64,000 nt of DNA from Methylobacterium mesophilicum SR1.6/6 (GTDB lineage Bacteria; Pseudomonadota; Alphaproteobacteria; Rhizobiales; Beijerinckiaceae), in assembly GCF_000364445.2 (NCBI RefSeq), contig NZ_CP043538.1:3293612-3357611 (forward strand). The letters are read 5' to 3'. Of this stretch, positions 41,019 to 49,581 are shown piece after piece (position 1 is the first letter of the stretch; every line of letters begins with the position of its first letter). The translations under genes were made by a program, and so were the position numbers. The notes below the pieces were generated by a model. It worked only from the letters and a program-made list of their open reading frames with translations, was not told the DNA's origin and made no database searches.

Positions 41019-41679
41019 CCTCATTCCGGCCGCCCTTTCGGCCATCCTCTTCGCCGCGACGCCGGTGGCGGCCGAGCGCCTAAACATCGGCCGCGCGGCA
41101 ACGCCCGAGGAAATCAAGGGCTGGGACATCGACGTGCGGCCGGACGGCCAGGGGCTTCCGGTCGGCAAGGGCACGGCGGCACTCGGTGAGACCATCTTCC
41201 AGGAGCGCTGCGCCAGCTGCCACGGCGAGTTCGGCGAAGGCGCGGGCCGGTGGCCGGAACTCGCTGGCGGATCCGGGACCTTGAAGTCGGAGAACCCGGT
41301 CAAGACCATTGGGTCCTACTGGCCCTACGTCTCGACCGTCTTCGACTTCGTGCACCGGGCGATGCCGTTCGGCGCGGCTCAGACCCTGACGCCGGACGAG
41401 ACCTACTCGGTCACGGCCTATCTCCTCTATCTCAACGACATTCTGAAGGATCAGGATTTCGAGGTGAACGAGAAGAACCTCGCCAGCATCCGCCTGCCGA
41501 ACGAGAAGAACTTCTTCATGGACGACCGCGAGACGGCGGAGAAGGAGTTCTGGACGGCCAAGCCCTGCATGACCAACTGCCTGCCCAAAGAGGCGACCAT
41601 CACAAGCCATGCGCGCATCCTCGACGTGACGCCCAACAAGGCTGCCGACTCCGCGAAGAAGGCGCCGCCGGTCCAATGA
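41002..41679 (+). CDS. soxD: SoxD, cytochrome c subunit of sulfane dehydrogenase (one-haem form)
   Basis: 225 aa with signal peptide (LIPAALSAILFAATPVAAER). One haem-c site, CASCHGEFGEGAGRWPELAGG, and the SoxD-typical VFDFVHRAMPFGAAQTLTPD. Paracoccus SoxD is about 380 aa with a second C-terminal haem domain; here that domain is missing and the protein ends with a Lys/Ala-rich tail. The ATG lies inside soxC and the stop overlaps the next gene, so the shortness is not an assembly break. Confidence 0.9.
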   Translation: MSRSRNLIPAALSAILFAATPVAAERLNIGRAATPEEIKGWDIDVRPDGQGLPVGKGTAALGETIFQERCASCHGEFGEGAGRWPELAGGSGTLKSENPVKTIGSYWPYVSTVFDFVHRAMPFGAAQTLTPDETYSVTAYLLYLNDILKDQDFEVNEKNLASIRLPNEKNFFMDDRETAEKEFWTAKPCMTNCLPKEATITSHARILDVTPNKAADSAKKAPPVQ

Positions 41680-42626
41680 TGACCGGCGCCCCTATCCCGG
41701 GATCGCGCTGCGACAGGCGTCTCTTCATGGCGGGGCTTGCGGTAGGCCTCGCGAGCGCGTGGCCGACCAACAGCGCGTCGGCCAACCCGGAGGAAGCACT
41801 GAAGGTCGGCGGCGCCTCCATCGAGACGGCGAGCGACGGCACGCTGTCCTCCTCCCTCGCGTTCATGCTGCCCAACACGCCGCGCGAGGAGGTGGAGACT
41901 GTCTTCAAGGTCGAGGGCCAGCGCGCGGAGGCCACCCCAATCCCGACGAACGCGAGCCTCGTGCGAATTGGTTCGGAGATCATCCTGATCGATGCTGGCT
42001 CGGGCAACTCATTTCAGCCTACGGCGGGCAAGCTCGGAGAGACATTGGAGAGCCGGAACATTTCGCGCGAGGCGATCACCCAGGTCGTGTTCACGCACGC
42101 CCATCCCGATCATCTCTGGGGCGCGATCGACGATTTCGACGACAGCGAACGGTTTCCCAATGCCCGCTACGTGGTGCCGGCGGCGGAATGGGATTTTTGG
42201 ACCCGCGACGACGTCGAGAACCTGGTGCCCGACTGGCTGAAGGGTCTTTCCGTAGGCTCGCGACGGACCCTGCGCCGTCTTGAGTCGAAGATGGAGCGTC
42301 GTAAGCCCGGCGAGAGCATCGCTCCCGGCCTCACCTACGTCGCGACGCCGGGGCATACACCCGGCCACGCCTCCGTCCTGGTCGAAGCGGGACGGGATCA
42401 GGTACTGATCGGCGGGGATGCCCTAAGCCATGGCATCCTGTCGTTCCGGCGTCCCGCCTGGGCGTTCGGAAGCGATCTCGACCGCGACCTCGCTTCCCGC
42501 ACCCGCCTGACCCTGTTGGACCGGTTGGCGAACGAGCGGATGACGCTCGTTGGCTTTCATCTCCCGGGCTCGGGCGTCGGACATGTCGAGCGTGCCGGCG
42601 ACAGCTATCGATTCCTGCAGACCTGA
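41676..42626 (+). CDS. soxH: SoxH-like periplasmic metallo-beta-lactamase-fold protein
   Basis: 316 aa. Tat-like start CDRRLFMAGLAVGLASAWPT. Metal site FTHAHPDHLWGA (HxHxDH), TPGHTPGHASVLVEAG and LIGGDALSH. It starts by ATGA overlap with soxD. SoxH is found at the end of sox operons in Paracoccus but is dispensable for thiosulfate oxidation; its substrate is unknown. The symbol is given by context and fold. Confidence 0.75.
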   Translation: MMTGAPIPGSRCDRRLFMAGLAVGLASAWPTNSASANPEEALKVGGASIETASDGTLSSSLAFMLPNTPREEVETVFKVEGQRAEATPIPTNASLVRIGSEIILIDAGSGNSFQPTAGKLGETLESRNISREAITQVVFTHAHPDHLWGAIDDFDDSERFPNARYVVPAAEWDFWTRDDVENLVPDWLKGLSVGSRRTLRRLESKMERRKPGESIAPGLTYVATPGHTPGHASVLVEAGRDQVLIGGDALSHGILSFRRPAWAFGSDLDRDLASRTRLTLLDRLANERMTLVGFHLPGSGVGHVERAGDSYRFLQT

Positions 42627-42689
42627 CGAGAGGGTTCCAAAAGGAGCGCGCGTCCTGGATCAGGATCGTTCGACAACGGAGGGGACGAG

Positions 42690-43151
42690 ATGATGCTGTC
42701 GCGCAGGGGCGTCTCCGGTTTGGCCGCGCTGCTGGCCGGACTCGGGGCGAGCAGGGCCACGGCGGCTCCGGCAACCGGCCCGAAGACCCACCGGGTCGCG
42801 ATGCAGGTCAGTTCGCGCGAGAGCGGCGTGTTCGATCTTGCCCTCAACAATGCGGTCAACCTCGCGCGCGAATACAGCGAACAGGCCGAGGAACTGGAAG
42901 TCGAGATCGTCGCCTATGGCCCAGGCCTGCACATGCTGCGGGCCGACACATCGCCCGTGACGGCGAGGATCCATTCCATCAGCGAGAGCGTGCCCGGGAT
43001 CGTCCTCTCGGCCTGCGGCAACACAATCAAGGCTATGGAGAAGGCCGAGGGACACCCTTTGGAACTGCTGCCCCACGTCGGCATCGTTCCAGCGGGGGCG
43101 GTCCGTCTCGTGACCCTTCAGGAAGCAGGATGGAGCTACCTGCGCGTTTAA
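42690..43151 (+). CDS. Exported DsrE-family protein of the sox cluster
   Basis: 153 aa. Signal MMLSRRGVSGLAALLAGLGA; the mature DsrE-like fold has HRVAMQVSSRESGVFDLALN, ELEVEIVAYGPGLHML, a single Cys in IVLSACGNTIKAM, and the ending GAVRLVTLQEAGWSYLRV. DsrE/TusD-type proteins relay sulfur as persulfide; periplasmic members accompany many sox operons. It lies 63 bases after soxH and probably ends the rightward sox transcript. Confidence 0.8.
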   Translation: MMLSRRGVSGLAALLAGLGASRATAAPATGPKTHRVAMQVSSRESGVFDLALNNAVNLAREYSEQAEELEVEIVAYGPGLHMLRADTSPVTARIHSISESVPGIVLSACGNTIKAMEKAEGHPLELLPHVGIVPAGAVRLVTLQEAGWSYLRV

Positions 43152-43179
43152 CTGAGTCCGGTGGGTTGACGAGTTCGTC

Positions 43180-43743
43180 TCAGCGAATGACGAGCGCCTC
43201 GATCCAGCGGGCGCCTGGAACAATGTCCGCACGGGCAGCCTGATCGAACGGGGGCACGGAGGGATCCTGGGGCGGAGCCGCGATGTCGTTGAGGTCCACC
43301 GCCATCGGCCTTCCAACCAGCCCGTCCTCCGTTTTCTGAAGAGCGTAATAGAGGCCGTTGCTTAACTTGGCTCCGTAGTCGGCCGGCGCCTTGTAGAGGA
43401 AAAGCAGGGCGTGCTCCAGCCACGTGAAATCGCCCAGACGGACCGTTCCCGGGTTCGCGTAGGGATAGGGGACGTGGCACTGCACCTCGGGCCCCTCGAC
43501 ACATTTGAACTCGCGCATCGACAGAAAGAAGTCCTTGAACTTCGCCCGGTCGAGGGTGACGGCGAACCGCGTGGCGTCCGGCCCCGGGGTGAACGTCACG
43601 GTGCCGATTGGGATGGATGTCCCGTCGCGGGTGCGTAGCTCAAGCTGCTTCGTGCCGACCATTTCCCAAGCATGTGCCGGACCTGCAATCCCGAGGAGGA
43701 TGGCAGCGTAGAGCAGGCAGGTCCGAAGAAAGTAGGGTCGCAT
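43180..43743 (-). CDS. Exported hypothetical protein next to soxV
   Basis: 187 aa. Signal peptide RPYFLRTCLLYAAILLGIAG ending AHA, then a beta-rich mature domain (VGTKQLELRTRDGTSIPIGT, FAVTLDRAKFKDFFLSMREF) with two cysteines (KCVEG, QCHVPYPY). The start could be 43770 instead of 43743; neither has a good ribosome site. The gene is 33 bases downstream of the CcdA-like gene. I do not recognise the family. Two periplasmic cysteines beside a thiol-reducing system may be meaningful. Confidence 0.6.
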   Translation of the reverse strand: MRPYFLRTCLLYAAILLGIAGPAHAWEMVGTKQLELRTRDGTSIPIGTVTFTPGPDATRFAVTLDRAKFKDFFLSMREFKCVEGPEVQCHVPYPYANPGTVRLGDFTWLEHALLFLYKAPADYGAKLSNGLYYALQKTEDGLVGRPMAVDLNDIAAPPQDPSVPPFDQAARADIVPGARWIEALVIR

Positions 43744-43775
43744 GGGGCGGGCTCTGGAGGCGGATACCATCGAGG

Positions 43776-44495
43776 TCACAGGCGGGTCGTCAGGTTGGTG
43801 AGCCAAGCCGGCGAGGCGTTGACAAGGACGGTCTCCGCAGTCTTGTCGTAGCCCGTGGCGATCATCAGGCCGGTAGCCGCGAGGATGGCGCCCAGGGCGA
43901 CCTTCAGCCCCTTGCCGAGCCCCATCATCCGGTCGCGCCAGCGCATCAGTACCTCGCGGGACAGCGTGCCGAGGAGCAGGAGCGGAAGAGCGGCGCCGAT
44001 GCCGAACAGAAGCATCGTTGCCGCCACCGTACTCAGGTCTCGCCCCTGCGATGCGAGGAGGGACGCGGCCCCGAGGGTCGGCCCCACGCAGGGGCTCCAG
44101 ACCGCCCCGAGTAGCAGCCCGACCCCAAACTGTCCCAGGAGCCCGGCGGTCGAGAAGCCACCGAACCGGCTCTCGGTCCAGTTGCTCACCGGGCCGGCGG
44201 CGACGGCGAGCCGGATCTGGGCGGCCGGAACCATCAGGACGAGCCCGATCAGGACCAGCATGATGGCCGCGACGGTGCGGAAGACATCGGCGTCGAGGCC
44301 GAGGGCGAACCCTACGGTCGCCACGAACAGCCCAATGGCCACGAAGGACAGCGCGAGGCCGGCAGCCAGGGCTGCAGGACCGAGCCTGTGTTCCGATGCC
44401 GCCGCCCCCAGAACCAGCGGCAGTAAGGGCAATACGCATGGGGACAGCACCGAGAGGATGCCGGCGAGGAACGCGAGGCCGAACGTCGTGGCCAT
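43776..44495 (-). CDS. soxV: CcdA/SoxV-like thiol-reducing membrane transporter
   Basis: 239 aa, six membrane helices. Redox cysteines in LSVLSPCVLPLLPLVLG and GAVWSPCVGPTLGAAS. CcdA/SoxV moves electrons from cytoplasmic thioredoxin to periplasmic thioredoxins such as SoxW or SoxS. Start chosen at 44495, seven bases after the thioredoxin stop; upstream in-frame sequence is poor. In Paracoccus soxV is adjacent to soxW, here it lies at the far side of the cluster with a dedicated thioredoxin. Confidence 0.85.
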   Translation of the reverse strand: MATTFGLAFLAGILSVLSPCVLPLLPLVLGAAASEHRLGPAALAAGLALSFVAIGLFVATVGFALGLDADVFRTVAAIMLVLIGLVLMVPAAQIRLAVAAGPVSNWTESRFGGFSTAGLLGQFGVGLLLGAVWSPCVGPTLGAASLLASQGRDLSTVAATMLLFGIGAALPLLLLGTLSREVLMRWRDRMMGLGKGLKVALGAILAATGLMIATGYDKTAETVLVNASPAWLTNLTTRL

Positions 44496-44502
44496 GGCCG
44501 GC

Positions 44503-44892
44503 CTACAAAGCCTTCTCGACGGCGCCCTCGATCCACTCTGGTTGGGTGTCGCCGACTGAGCGTCCCGTCTCCTTCTCATCCTTGAAGGTGATCAGGGTGC
44601 TCTGTGTCGTCACGCCGAACCGCTTCAACACATCCTTGCGGCTGTCGAAGTCGACATCGAATACCTGGAGATCCTTGAACCGGGGCTGTGCTTCCAGCTT
44701 TGCCAGGATCGGCTTCTGGGCCGCGCAGACGGTGCACCACGGCGCAGTGACATGGACGAGGATCGGCTTGCCTGCCTTCTGGGCCGCCTCGAATGCATCA
44801 GGGGTGAAGACCGCCTCGGCGGCATTCGTGGCGGTACCGAACAGCAGGGGAGCGGCGGCCAGGGCGCCGAGCAGGAACCGACGGGTGGTCAT
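44503..44892 (-). CDS. Periplasmic thioredoxin-like protein
   Basis: 129 aa. Signal MTTRRFLLGALAAAPLLFGT then active site TAPWCTVCAAQKP. The usual cis-Pro position reads TTQSTLITF, with Ser instead of Pro (in E. coli Trx the motif is IPT), a notable variation. AAGGAG precedes the ATG at 44892. It is directly followed by the CcdA-like gene, so it is the probable electron acceptor or donor pair. CTVC is also the motif of the DsbD C-terminal domain. Confidence 0.82.
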   Translation of the reverse strand: MTTRRFLLGALAAAPLLFGTATNAAEAVFTPDAFEAAQKAGKPILVHVTAPWCTVCAAQKPILAKLEAQPRFKDLQVFDVDFDSRKDVLKRFGVTTQSTLITFKDEKETGRSVGDTQPEWIEGAVEKAL

Positions 44893-44936
44893 GGGCTGTC
44901 TGTCTCCTTGTTGATGGGTCGAGGCGAACGGGCGGC

Positions 44937-45737
44937 TCAATTGGATGCCTGGGTGACGGCGCGGTCGACGTTCACACGCTCGGCCCAGTCCTTGGCCTCG
45001 GACTGACCCTTGAGGTCGATGAGCCGGGCACCGCTAACGTCGACGTTCTTGAAGTCTGCGCCCGTAACAATTGCGCCGGTCAGATTGGCCCCGGACAGGT
45101 CCGATCCCATCAGAACCACGTCGGTGAGGTCGGCATCCGTGAGGTTGGCGTATTCGAGCCGCGACCGGCCGAGATTGGCTCCCTTCAGGTTCGCGCCGGA
45201 GAGGTTCACAGACACGAACACCGCCCGCATCAAGCCCATGGACTGGTTCTTGATATCGGCGCCGCCCTTGAGGTCGACCAGCGTGGCGCCGCTCATATTG
45301 GCGCCCTTGAAGTCGCCGATGGGCATGGCGCGACTGAGATCGGCGCCGCTGAGGTTGGCATCGCGGGCGGTGATGCCGAACATCTTCGCGTCCGCCAGCT
45401 TGGCGCCCGACAAGTTCGCCTTGATGAACCACGCCTGTTCGAGGTTCGCGCCGCTGAGGTCGGCGCCGCGCAGGTTGGCCTTGTTGAGGCGGGCGGTCCG
45501 CAGGTTTGCGCCCCGGAGGTTCAGCCCGGAGAGGTCGAGGCCGGACAGGGACTTGTCGTGCAGGTCGACCGGCTTGCCGTCCGCGGCCTTGACCAGCGCC
45601 GCGACGTCGGCGCGGCTCATCTCGGCCTTGGTCATGGCGGGCGAGGACATGTCGGCCCCGAGCAGGAGGTCCTGTTCGGCGGCGGCGGGGCCGGCGGCGA
45701 GTACGGCGAGTATGAAGCTCAGGGCGAGGCGGCGCAT
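44937..45737 (-). CDS. Exported pentapeptide-repeat protein
   Basis: 266 aa. Signal MRRLALSFILAVLAAGPAAA, then tandem A(D/N)LXX repeats from about residue 60 to 240 (LSGLDLSGLNLRGANLRTAR and so on), predicted to form a right-handed quadrilateral beta-helix. Tract interruptions occur at about 120 and 150 (KMFGITARD, AMPIGDFKG). Pentapeptide proteins often mimic surfaces or scaffold others; the role is unknown. GGGAGTG precedes the ATG at 45737. It precedes the thioredoxin and CcdA-like genes. Confidence 0.85.
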   Translation of the reverse strand: MRRLALSFILAVLAAGPAAAEQDLLLGADMSSPAMTKAEMSRADVAALVKAADGKPVDLHDKSLSGLDLSGLNLRGANLRTARLNKANLRGADLSGANLEQAWFIKANLSGAKLADAKMFGITARDANLSGADLSRAMPIGDFKGANMSGATLVDLKGGADIKNQSMGLMRAVFVSVNLSGANLKGANLGRSRLEYANLTDADLTDVVLMGSDLSGANLTGAIVTGADFKNVDVSGARLIDLKGQSEAKDWAERVNVDRAVTQASN

Positions 45738-45922
45738 CAGTTCACTCCCGGTGGGCACCGCGCATGGCAGGTGCCCTTATCGTGTTCGTTGTGTCGCGAT
45801 GCTATGCCGAGCCGCTGCACCCGGTCGGTGACCCCGGTCACACAAGTCCAGAGCGGCGGGAGAAAAACGCAACGCGAGCCGGACGATCAGCCCGTCGTCA
45901 TGGCCGGGGGGACTACGCCGCC

Positions 45923-46598
45923 ATGATGGATGCCCAGAAGGTCGAACGTTGGATCGAGCGGTTTCCGCTGCTCCAAGCCCTCAGCCCGGCACACCTCCAG
46001 CTCGCCCGGGGGACGGTGCACTTCCCGGTGCTGGATGCGGGGGCCATCGCCTACGAACTGGATGGCGAGTGCGCCAACTACCTGATGTGCCTGGAGGGGC
46101 GCACGCGCATCTTCCGCATGTCGGAGGGCGGGCGCGAGGTGCTGATCTACAAGGTCGGCCCCGGCGGCACCTGTGCCCTGACCACGCAGTGCCTGCTTTC
46201 CGGTGGCACATTCCCGGCGCAGAGCATCGCCGAGGAGCGGACCGAACTCGCAGCGTTGCCGGGTGGGCGCGTTCCAACATCTGATGGGCGAGAGCGCCGC
46301 CTTCCGCAGCTTCGTCATGGACGACTACACGCGGCTGATGTCCGGCCTGTTCACGCTGATCGACGAGGTCGCGTTCGCGCCGTTGAAGCAACGCCTCGCC
46401 CAAAGGCTCCTGGCCGAGGCCGATCCTCGGGGTGTCGCCGCCGTTACCCATCAGAAGCTCGCGGACGACGTCGGCAGTGTGCGTGAAGTGGTGAGCCGCA
46501 TCCTGGGGCAATGGGCCGAGGCGGGCCTCATCGAGGTCCGGCGTGGCGCGGTCGAGATCGTCGACCGCGCCGGCCTGGAAGCCACCGGTCGTAAGTGA
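45923..46598 (+). pseudogene. Crp/Fnr-family regulator split by a one-base frameshift
   Basis: The first frame gives a cyclic-nucleotide-type sensor domain (WIERFPLLQALSPAHLQLAR, VLIYKVGPGGTCALTTQCLL) up to ERTELAALPG. The continuation is in another frame: GAFQHLMGESAAFRSFVMDD, then the Crp HTH (THQKLADDVGSVREVVSRIL). The join is at GGG 46261-46263; with two G the protein would be about 224 aa and intact. One extra base, real or sequencing error, is therefore indicated. Crp/Fnr regulators of this type often control sulfur transport and rhodanese genes like those on the right. Confidence 0.7.
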
Positions 46599-46677
46599 CA
46601 ACGGCGAGTGGCGCCAGCACGGAGGCCGACGCGGATCGCGCTTTTCGACCGTGCGGCCGAGCCGCCGTGGTTTCGCT

Positions 46678-47382
46678 CTACGCTCCCGCGATGCCGACAG
46701 CCGTCGCATCGCGCGCCAGGGTCTCGACGAGGAGATTACGCGCCCGGCTCACCCGGCTTTTCACGGTGCCGACCTGGCATCCGAGGCGGGCCGCCGCCTC
46801 CTCGTAGGTGAAGCCCTCCGCCCCCACGAGGAGGAGGGCCTGGCGCTGGGCCGCCGGCAAGGTCCCGATCAGGTTCATCACCGAGCCGAGGGTGACTGTA
46901 TGCTCCTGGTTCGGGAGCGCCTGCAGCGTGGCCGCGTGCGCCCCATCGCCGTCCTCGACCTCCCGCTTGGCCTTGCGGATCTCGCTGTAGAACTGGTTGC
47001 GCAGGATGGTGAAGGTCCAGGCGATGAAGTTGCTGCCGGGCGTGAACCGCGTCCGGTTCGCCCATGCCCGGACCAGCGTCTCCTGTACGAGGTCGTCCGC
47101 CCGCGCCTCGTTTCCGCACAGCGATACGGCGAAGGTCCGCAGCATCGGCAGGCCGCGGATGAGGTCGTCGCGGAAGCTGTCGACGAGCCTGTGGCCCGAT
47201 GCCGCGACGGCGGCCTCGATGCGGTCGACCAGGACCGAGAGCCTCGGCGGCATCGGGGCCTGTTCCGCGAGGGCGAAATAGTCCCGCAGGGGCCCGGTGA
47301 GGTGGGAAGCGATGGCCGCCTTGCGGCAGCCGCCATCAACCGGCGCGGCCTTCGGCTCGGCGACGGGCGATGTCTCGGTCAC
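46678..47382 (-). CDS. ECF sigma factor with N-terminal NepR-like segment
   Basis: 234 aa, GTG start with GGAG ten bases before it. Residues about 27-58 (LTGPLRDYFALAEQAPMPPR, LSVLVDRIEA) follow the NepR anti-sigma pattern LRxxYxxxxxxPxPxRxxxLLxxI. From about 68 an EcfG-like sigma factor follows: region 2 (ADDLVQETLVRAWANR, FIAWTFTILRNQFYSEIRKA) and region 4 (LPAAQRQALLLVGAEGFTYE, EAAARLGCQVGTVKSRVSRA). In the general stress response NepR is normally a separate protein that PhyR removes from EcfG. A fusion would be self-inhibited. The NepR match is by eye. Confidence 0.8.
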   Translation of the reverse strand: MTETSPVAEPKAAPVDGGCRKAAIASHLTGPLRDYFALAEQAPMPPRLSVLVDRIEAAVAASGHRLVDSFRDDLIRGLPMLRTFAVSLCGNEARADDLVQETLVRAWANRTRFTPGSNFIAWTFTILRNQFYSEIRKAKREVEDGDGAHAATLQALPNQEHTVTLGSVMNLIGTLPAAQRQALLLVGAEGFTYEEAAARLGCQVGTVKSRVSRARNLLVETLARDATAVGIAGA

Positions 47383-47441
47383 GGATCGTGGTCTCCAATG
47401 GACGGCGCGCCACGCCCGGCGACGGGCGCCGCCTGACGCCT

Positions 47442-47828
47442 TCAGGCGGGCTCGACGGTCGCTCCGGCCTTCGCCAGCGCAGGGAAGCCGCCCGCGACGT
47501 GGGCGACCGGTCCTAGGCCCATGTCGTTGAGCGACTTGGCGGCCAGGGCCGAGCGGTTGCCGGAGCCGCAGTAGAGCACGAGGCGCTTGTTCCCGCCGAG
47601 CTCGGTCCGGTGGGTTGGGCTCGCGGGGTCGGCCTGGAACTCCAGGAAGCCGCGGGGGACGTGGACGGCGCCGGCGATCCTGCCGGTCTTGGCTAACTCC
47701 TCCCCCTCGCGCACGTCGACGAGCACCGTGTCCGGCTGGCCGAGACGCGCCAGCGCCTCCTCGGCCAACAAAGTCTCCACCTCCCGGTTGGCCTGCGCCA
47801 CCAAGTCCTTCGCGCTGATCTTTGCCAT
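47442..47828 (-). CDS. Rhodanese-domain protein
   Basis: 128 aa. Rhodanese features DTVLVDVREGEELAKTGRIA, GAVHVPRGFLEF and the active loop LVLYCGSGNRSALAA with catalytic Cys. CGGAGGTCACC immediately precedes the ATG at 47828, which decides against the ATG at 47843. No signal peptide, so it is cytoplasmic. It probably transfers persulfide sulfur to thiols such as glutathione, feeding the adjacent persulfide dioxygenase-like enzyme. Confidence 0.9.
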   Translation of the reverse strand: MAKISAKDLVAQANREVETLLAEEALARLGQPDTVLVDVREGEELAKTGRIAGAVHVPRGFLEFQADPASPTHRTELGGNKRLVLYCGSGNRSALAAKSLNDMGLGPVAHVAGGFPALAKAGATVEPA

Positions 47829-47839
47829 GGTGACCTCCG

Positions 47840-48751
47840 TCATTCGCCCCACGCCGCGCCGTCGAGGGCGTCCAGCGGGATCTTCAGGTAGCGGCGGCCG
47901 TTCGCCTCGGGCTCGGGCAGGCGCCCGCCGCGGATGTTCACCTGCAGGGAGTACAGGATGAGCTTCGGCATCGGCAGTTCGCGGTCGCGGGCCTCGCGCA
48001 TCGCCACGAACGCCTCCTCGGTCGGGGTCTCGACGAGGTGCGGGTTCTCCGCCCGCTGCCGGGCGACCGTGCTTTCCCAGGCCGCCGCCCGGCCGCACGG
48101 GCGGTAGTCGTGCCCGGTGAACAGCCGCGTATCGTCCGGCAGGGCCATGATGCGCTGGATGCTGCGCCACAACGCGTGCGCGTTGCCGCCCGGGAAGTCC
48201 GCCCGCGCCGAGCCGCTGTCGGGCATGAACAGGGTGTCGTGGATGAAGGCGGCGTCGCCGATCCGGTAGGCGATGGAGGCCATGGTGTGGCCCGGCGTGA
48301 ACATGACCTCGACGTCGAGGTCGCCGACCCGGAAGCGCTCGCCGTCGGCGAAGAGCCGGGACCACTGCGAACCGTCCGTGCGGAACGTCTCCGGCAGGTT
48401 GTACAGCCCCTTCCAGAGCCGCTGCACGTCGACGACCTTCTCGCCGATGGCGGTCGGGACACCGGTCTTGTCGTGCAGGTAGCCGGCCGCCGAAAAGTGG
48501 TCGGCGTGCGGATGCGTGTCGAGGATCCACTCCAGGACGTAGCCTTCCCGCTCGATATGGGCGAGCAGGGCGTCGGCGGACCGGGTCGCGGTCGCGCCGG
48601 ACTTCGGGTCGAAGTCGAGGACCGGGTCGATGATCGCGCAGCGCTGCGTCCTGGGGTCCGCGACGACGTACTGGATGCTGCCGGTCGGTTCGTCGTGGAA
48701 ACCGGTCACGATGGGATGCCCGCGCAGGGCTCCGACGGTCTGGTTCGACAT
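47840..48751 (-). CDS. Second persulfide dioxygenase-like metallo-beta-lactamase protein
   Basis: 303 aa. AAGGAGGAG precedes the ATG at 48751. Same architecture as the gene at 32005: DTHPHADHFSAA, TPGHTMASIAYRIGD, AFIHDTLFMPDSGSARADFP, FTGHDYRP. The position that is usually GDT in ETHE1 proteins is HDT here, with the metal Asp retained. It oxidises persulfides to sulfite. It is coupled to the rhodanese gene (stop overlaps an in-frame ATG) and follows a TauE-like exporter. Confidence 0.87.
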   Translation of the reverse strand: MSNQTVGALRGHPIVTGFHDEPTGSIQYVVADPRTQRCAIIDPVLDFDPKSGATATRSADALLAHIEREGYVLEWILDTHPHADHFSAAGYLHDKTGVPTAIGEKVVDVQRLWKGLYNLPETFRTDGSQWSRLFADGERFRVGDLDVEVMFTPGHTMASIAYRIGDAAFIHDTLFMPDSGSARADFPGGNAHALWRSIQRIMALPDDTRLFTGHDYRPCGRAAAWESTVARQRAENPHLVETPTEEAFVAMREARDRELPMPKLILYSLQVNIRGGRLPEPEANGRRYLKIPLDALDGAAWGE

Positions 48752-48771
48752 GGATCTCCTCCTTTCCGGGA

Positions 48772-49581
48772 TCAAGCGTTCTTACCGAGGAGCGGCAGGG
48801 CCCCTTGGGCGATGACGTACAGGCCGACCAGGATGACGAGGCCGGCGAAGGTGACGGTCAGGGCGCGCTTGCGCCCGGCTAGGCGCTGGCCGAGCCTTGA
48901 TCCGACGAAGCCCCCGAGCACGCCGCCTAAGATGAACAGGCCGGCGAGCGGCCAGTCGATCAGGCCGGAGGCGGCGTAGCTCGCCGCGGTCGCCGCCCCG
49001 AAGGCGCTGACCGCGACCAGCGAGGTGCCGATGGCCATGGGCAACGGCATCGCTGTCGCCAGCATCAGGCCCGGCACGATCAGGAATCCCCCGCCGATGC
49101 CGAAGAAGCCGGAGAACAGGCCGACCGCGAGGCCGATGCCGAGGAGCCACGGCAGGAGCACCGGAGCACTGGCCTTGGTCAGGCGCACGTCCGGGTCGCC
49201 CTCGCCGCGCCGCTTGCGCAGCATCAGGCCGCCGACCACGAGCATGACGACCCCGAACAGGGCGAGCAGGCTCTTTCCGTCGACCGCCTTGGCGGCCGCC
49301 GAGCCGACGAGCGCGCCGAGGACCCCGGCGAGCGAGAACGCCGCCGCGCAGCGCCACTTCACGTTCCCGGCCCGCCATTGCGGGACGAGGTTGCCCGCCG
49401 CGCTGACCGAGACCGCCAGGGCGCTCGTGCCGATGGCAACGTGGGGCGAGGACACGCCGACCACGTAGGTCAGGAGCGGGACCGCGAGGATCGAGCCACC
49501 CCCACCGACGAGGCCGAGGATCACGCCTACGACCCCGCCCGAGCCGGCGGCGAGGCCGGATGTGAGGGGACCGGGCATCAT
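48772..49581 (-). CDS. TauE/SafE-family sulfur anion exporter, second copy
   Basis: 269 aa, about eight membrane helices. LGLVGGGGSILAVPLLTYVV and GFFGIGGGFLIVPGLML mark the two repeats. The ATG at 49581 overlaps the YedE stop as ATGA. Close paralogue of the gene at 30899. In this operon it probably exports sulfite produced by the persulfide dioxygenase-like enzyme. Confidence 0.9.
   Translation of the reverse strand: MMPGPLTSGLAAGSGGVVGVILGLVGGGGSILAVPLLTYVVGVSSPHVAIGTSALAVSVSAAGNLVPQWRAGNVKWRCAAAFSLAGVLGALVGSAAAKAVDGKSLLALFGVVMLVVGGLMLRKRRGEGDPDVRLTKASAPVLLPWLLGIGLAVGLFSGFFGIGGGFLIVPGLMLATAMPLPMAIGTSLVAVSAFGAATAASYAASGLIDWPLAGLFILGGVLGGFVGSRLGQRLAGRKRALTVTFAGLVILVGLYVIAQGALPLLGKNA

Noticed and set aside
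39654..41309. 551-codon open frame opposite soxC/soxD
   Set aside because: Antisense shadow of two well-supported sox genes.
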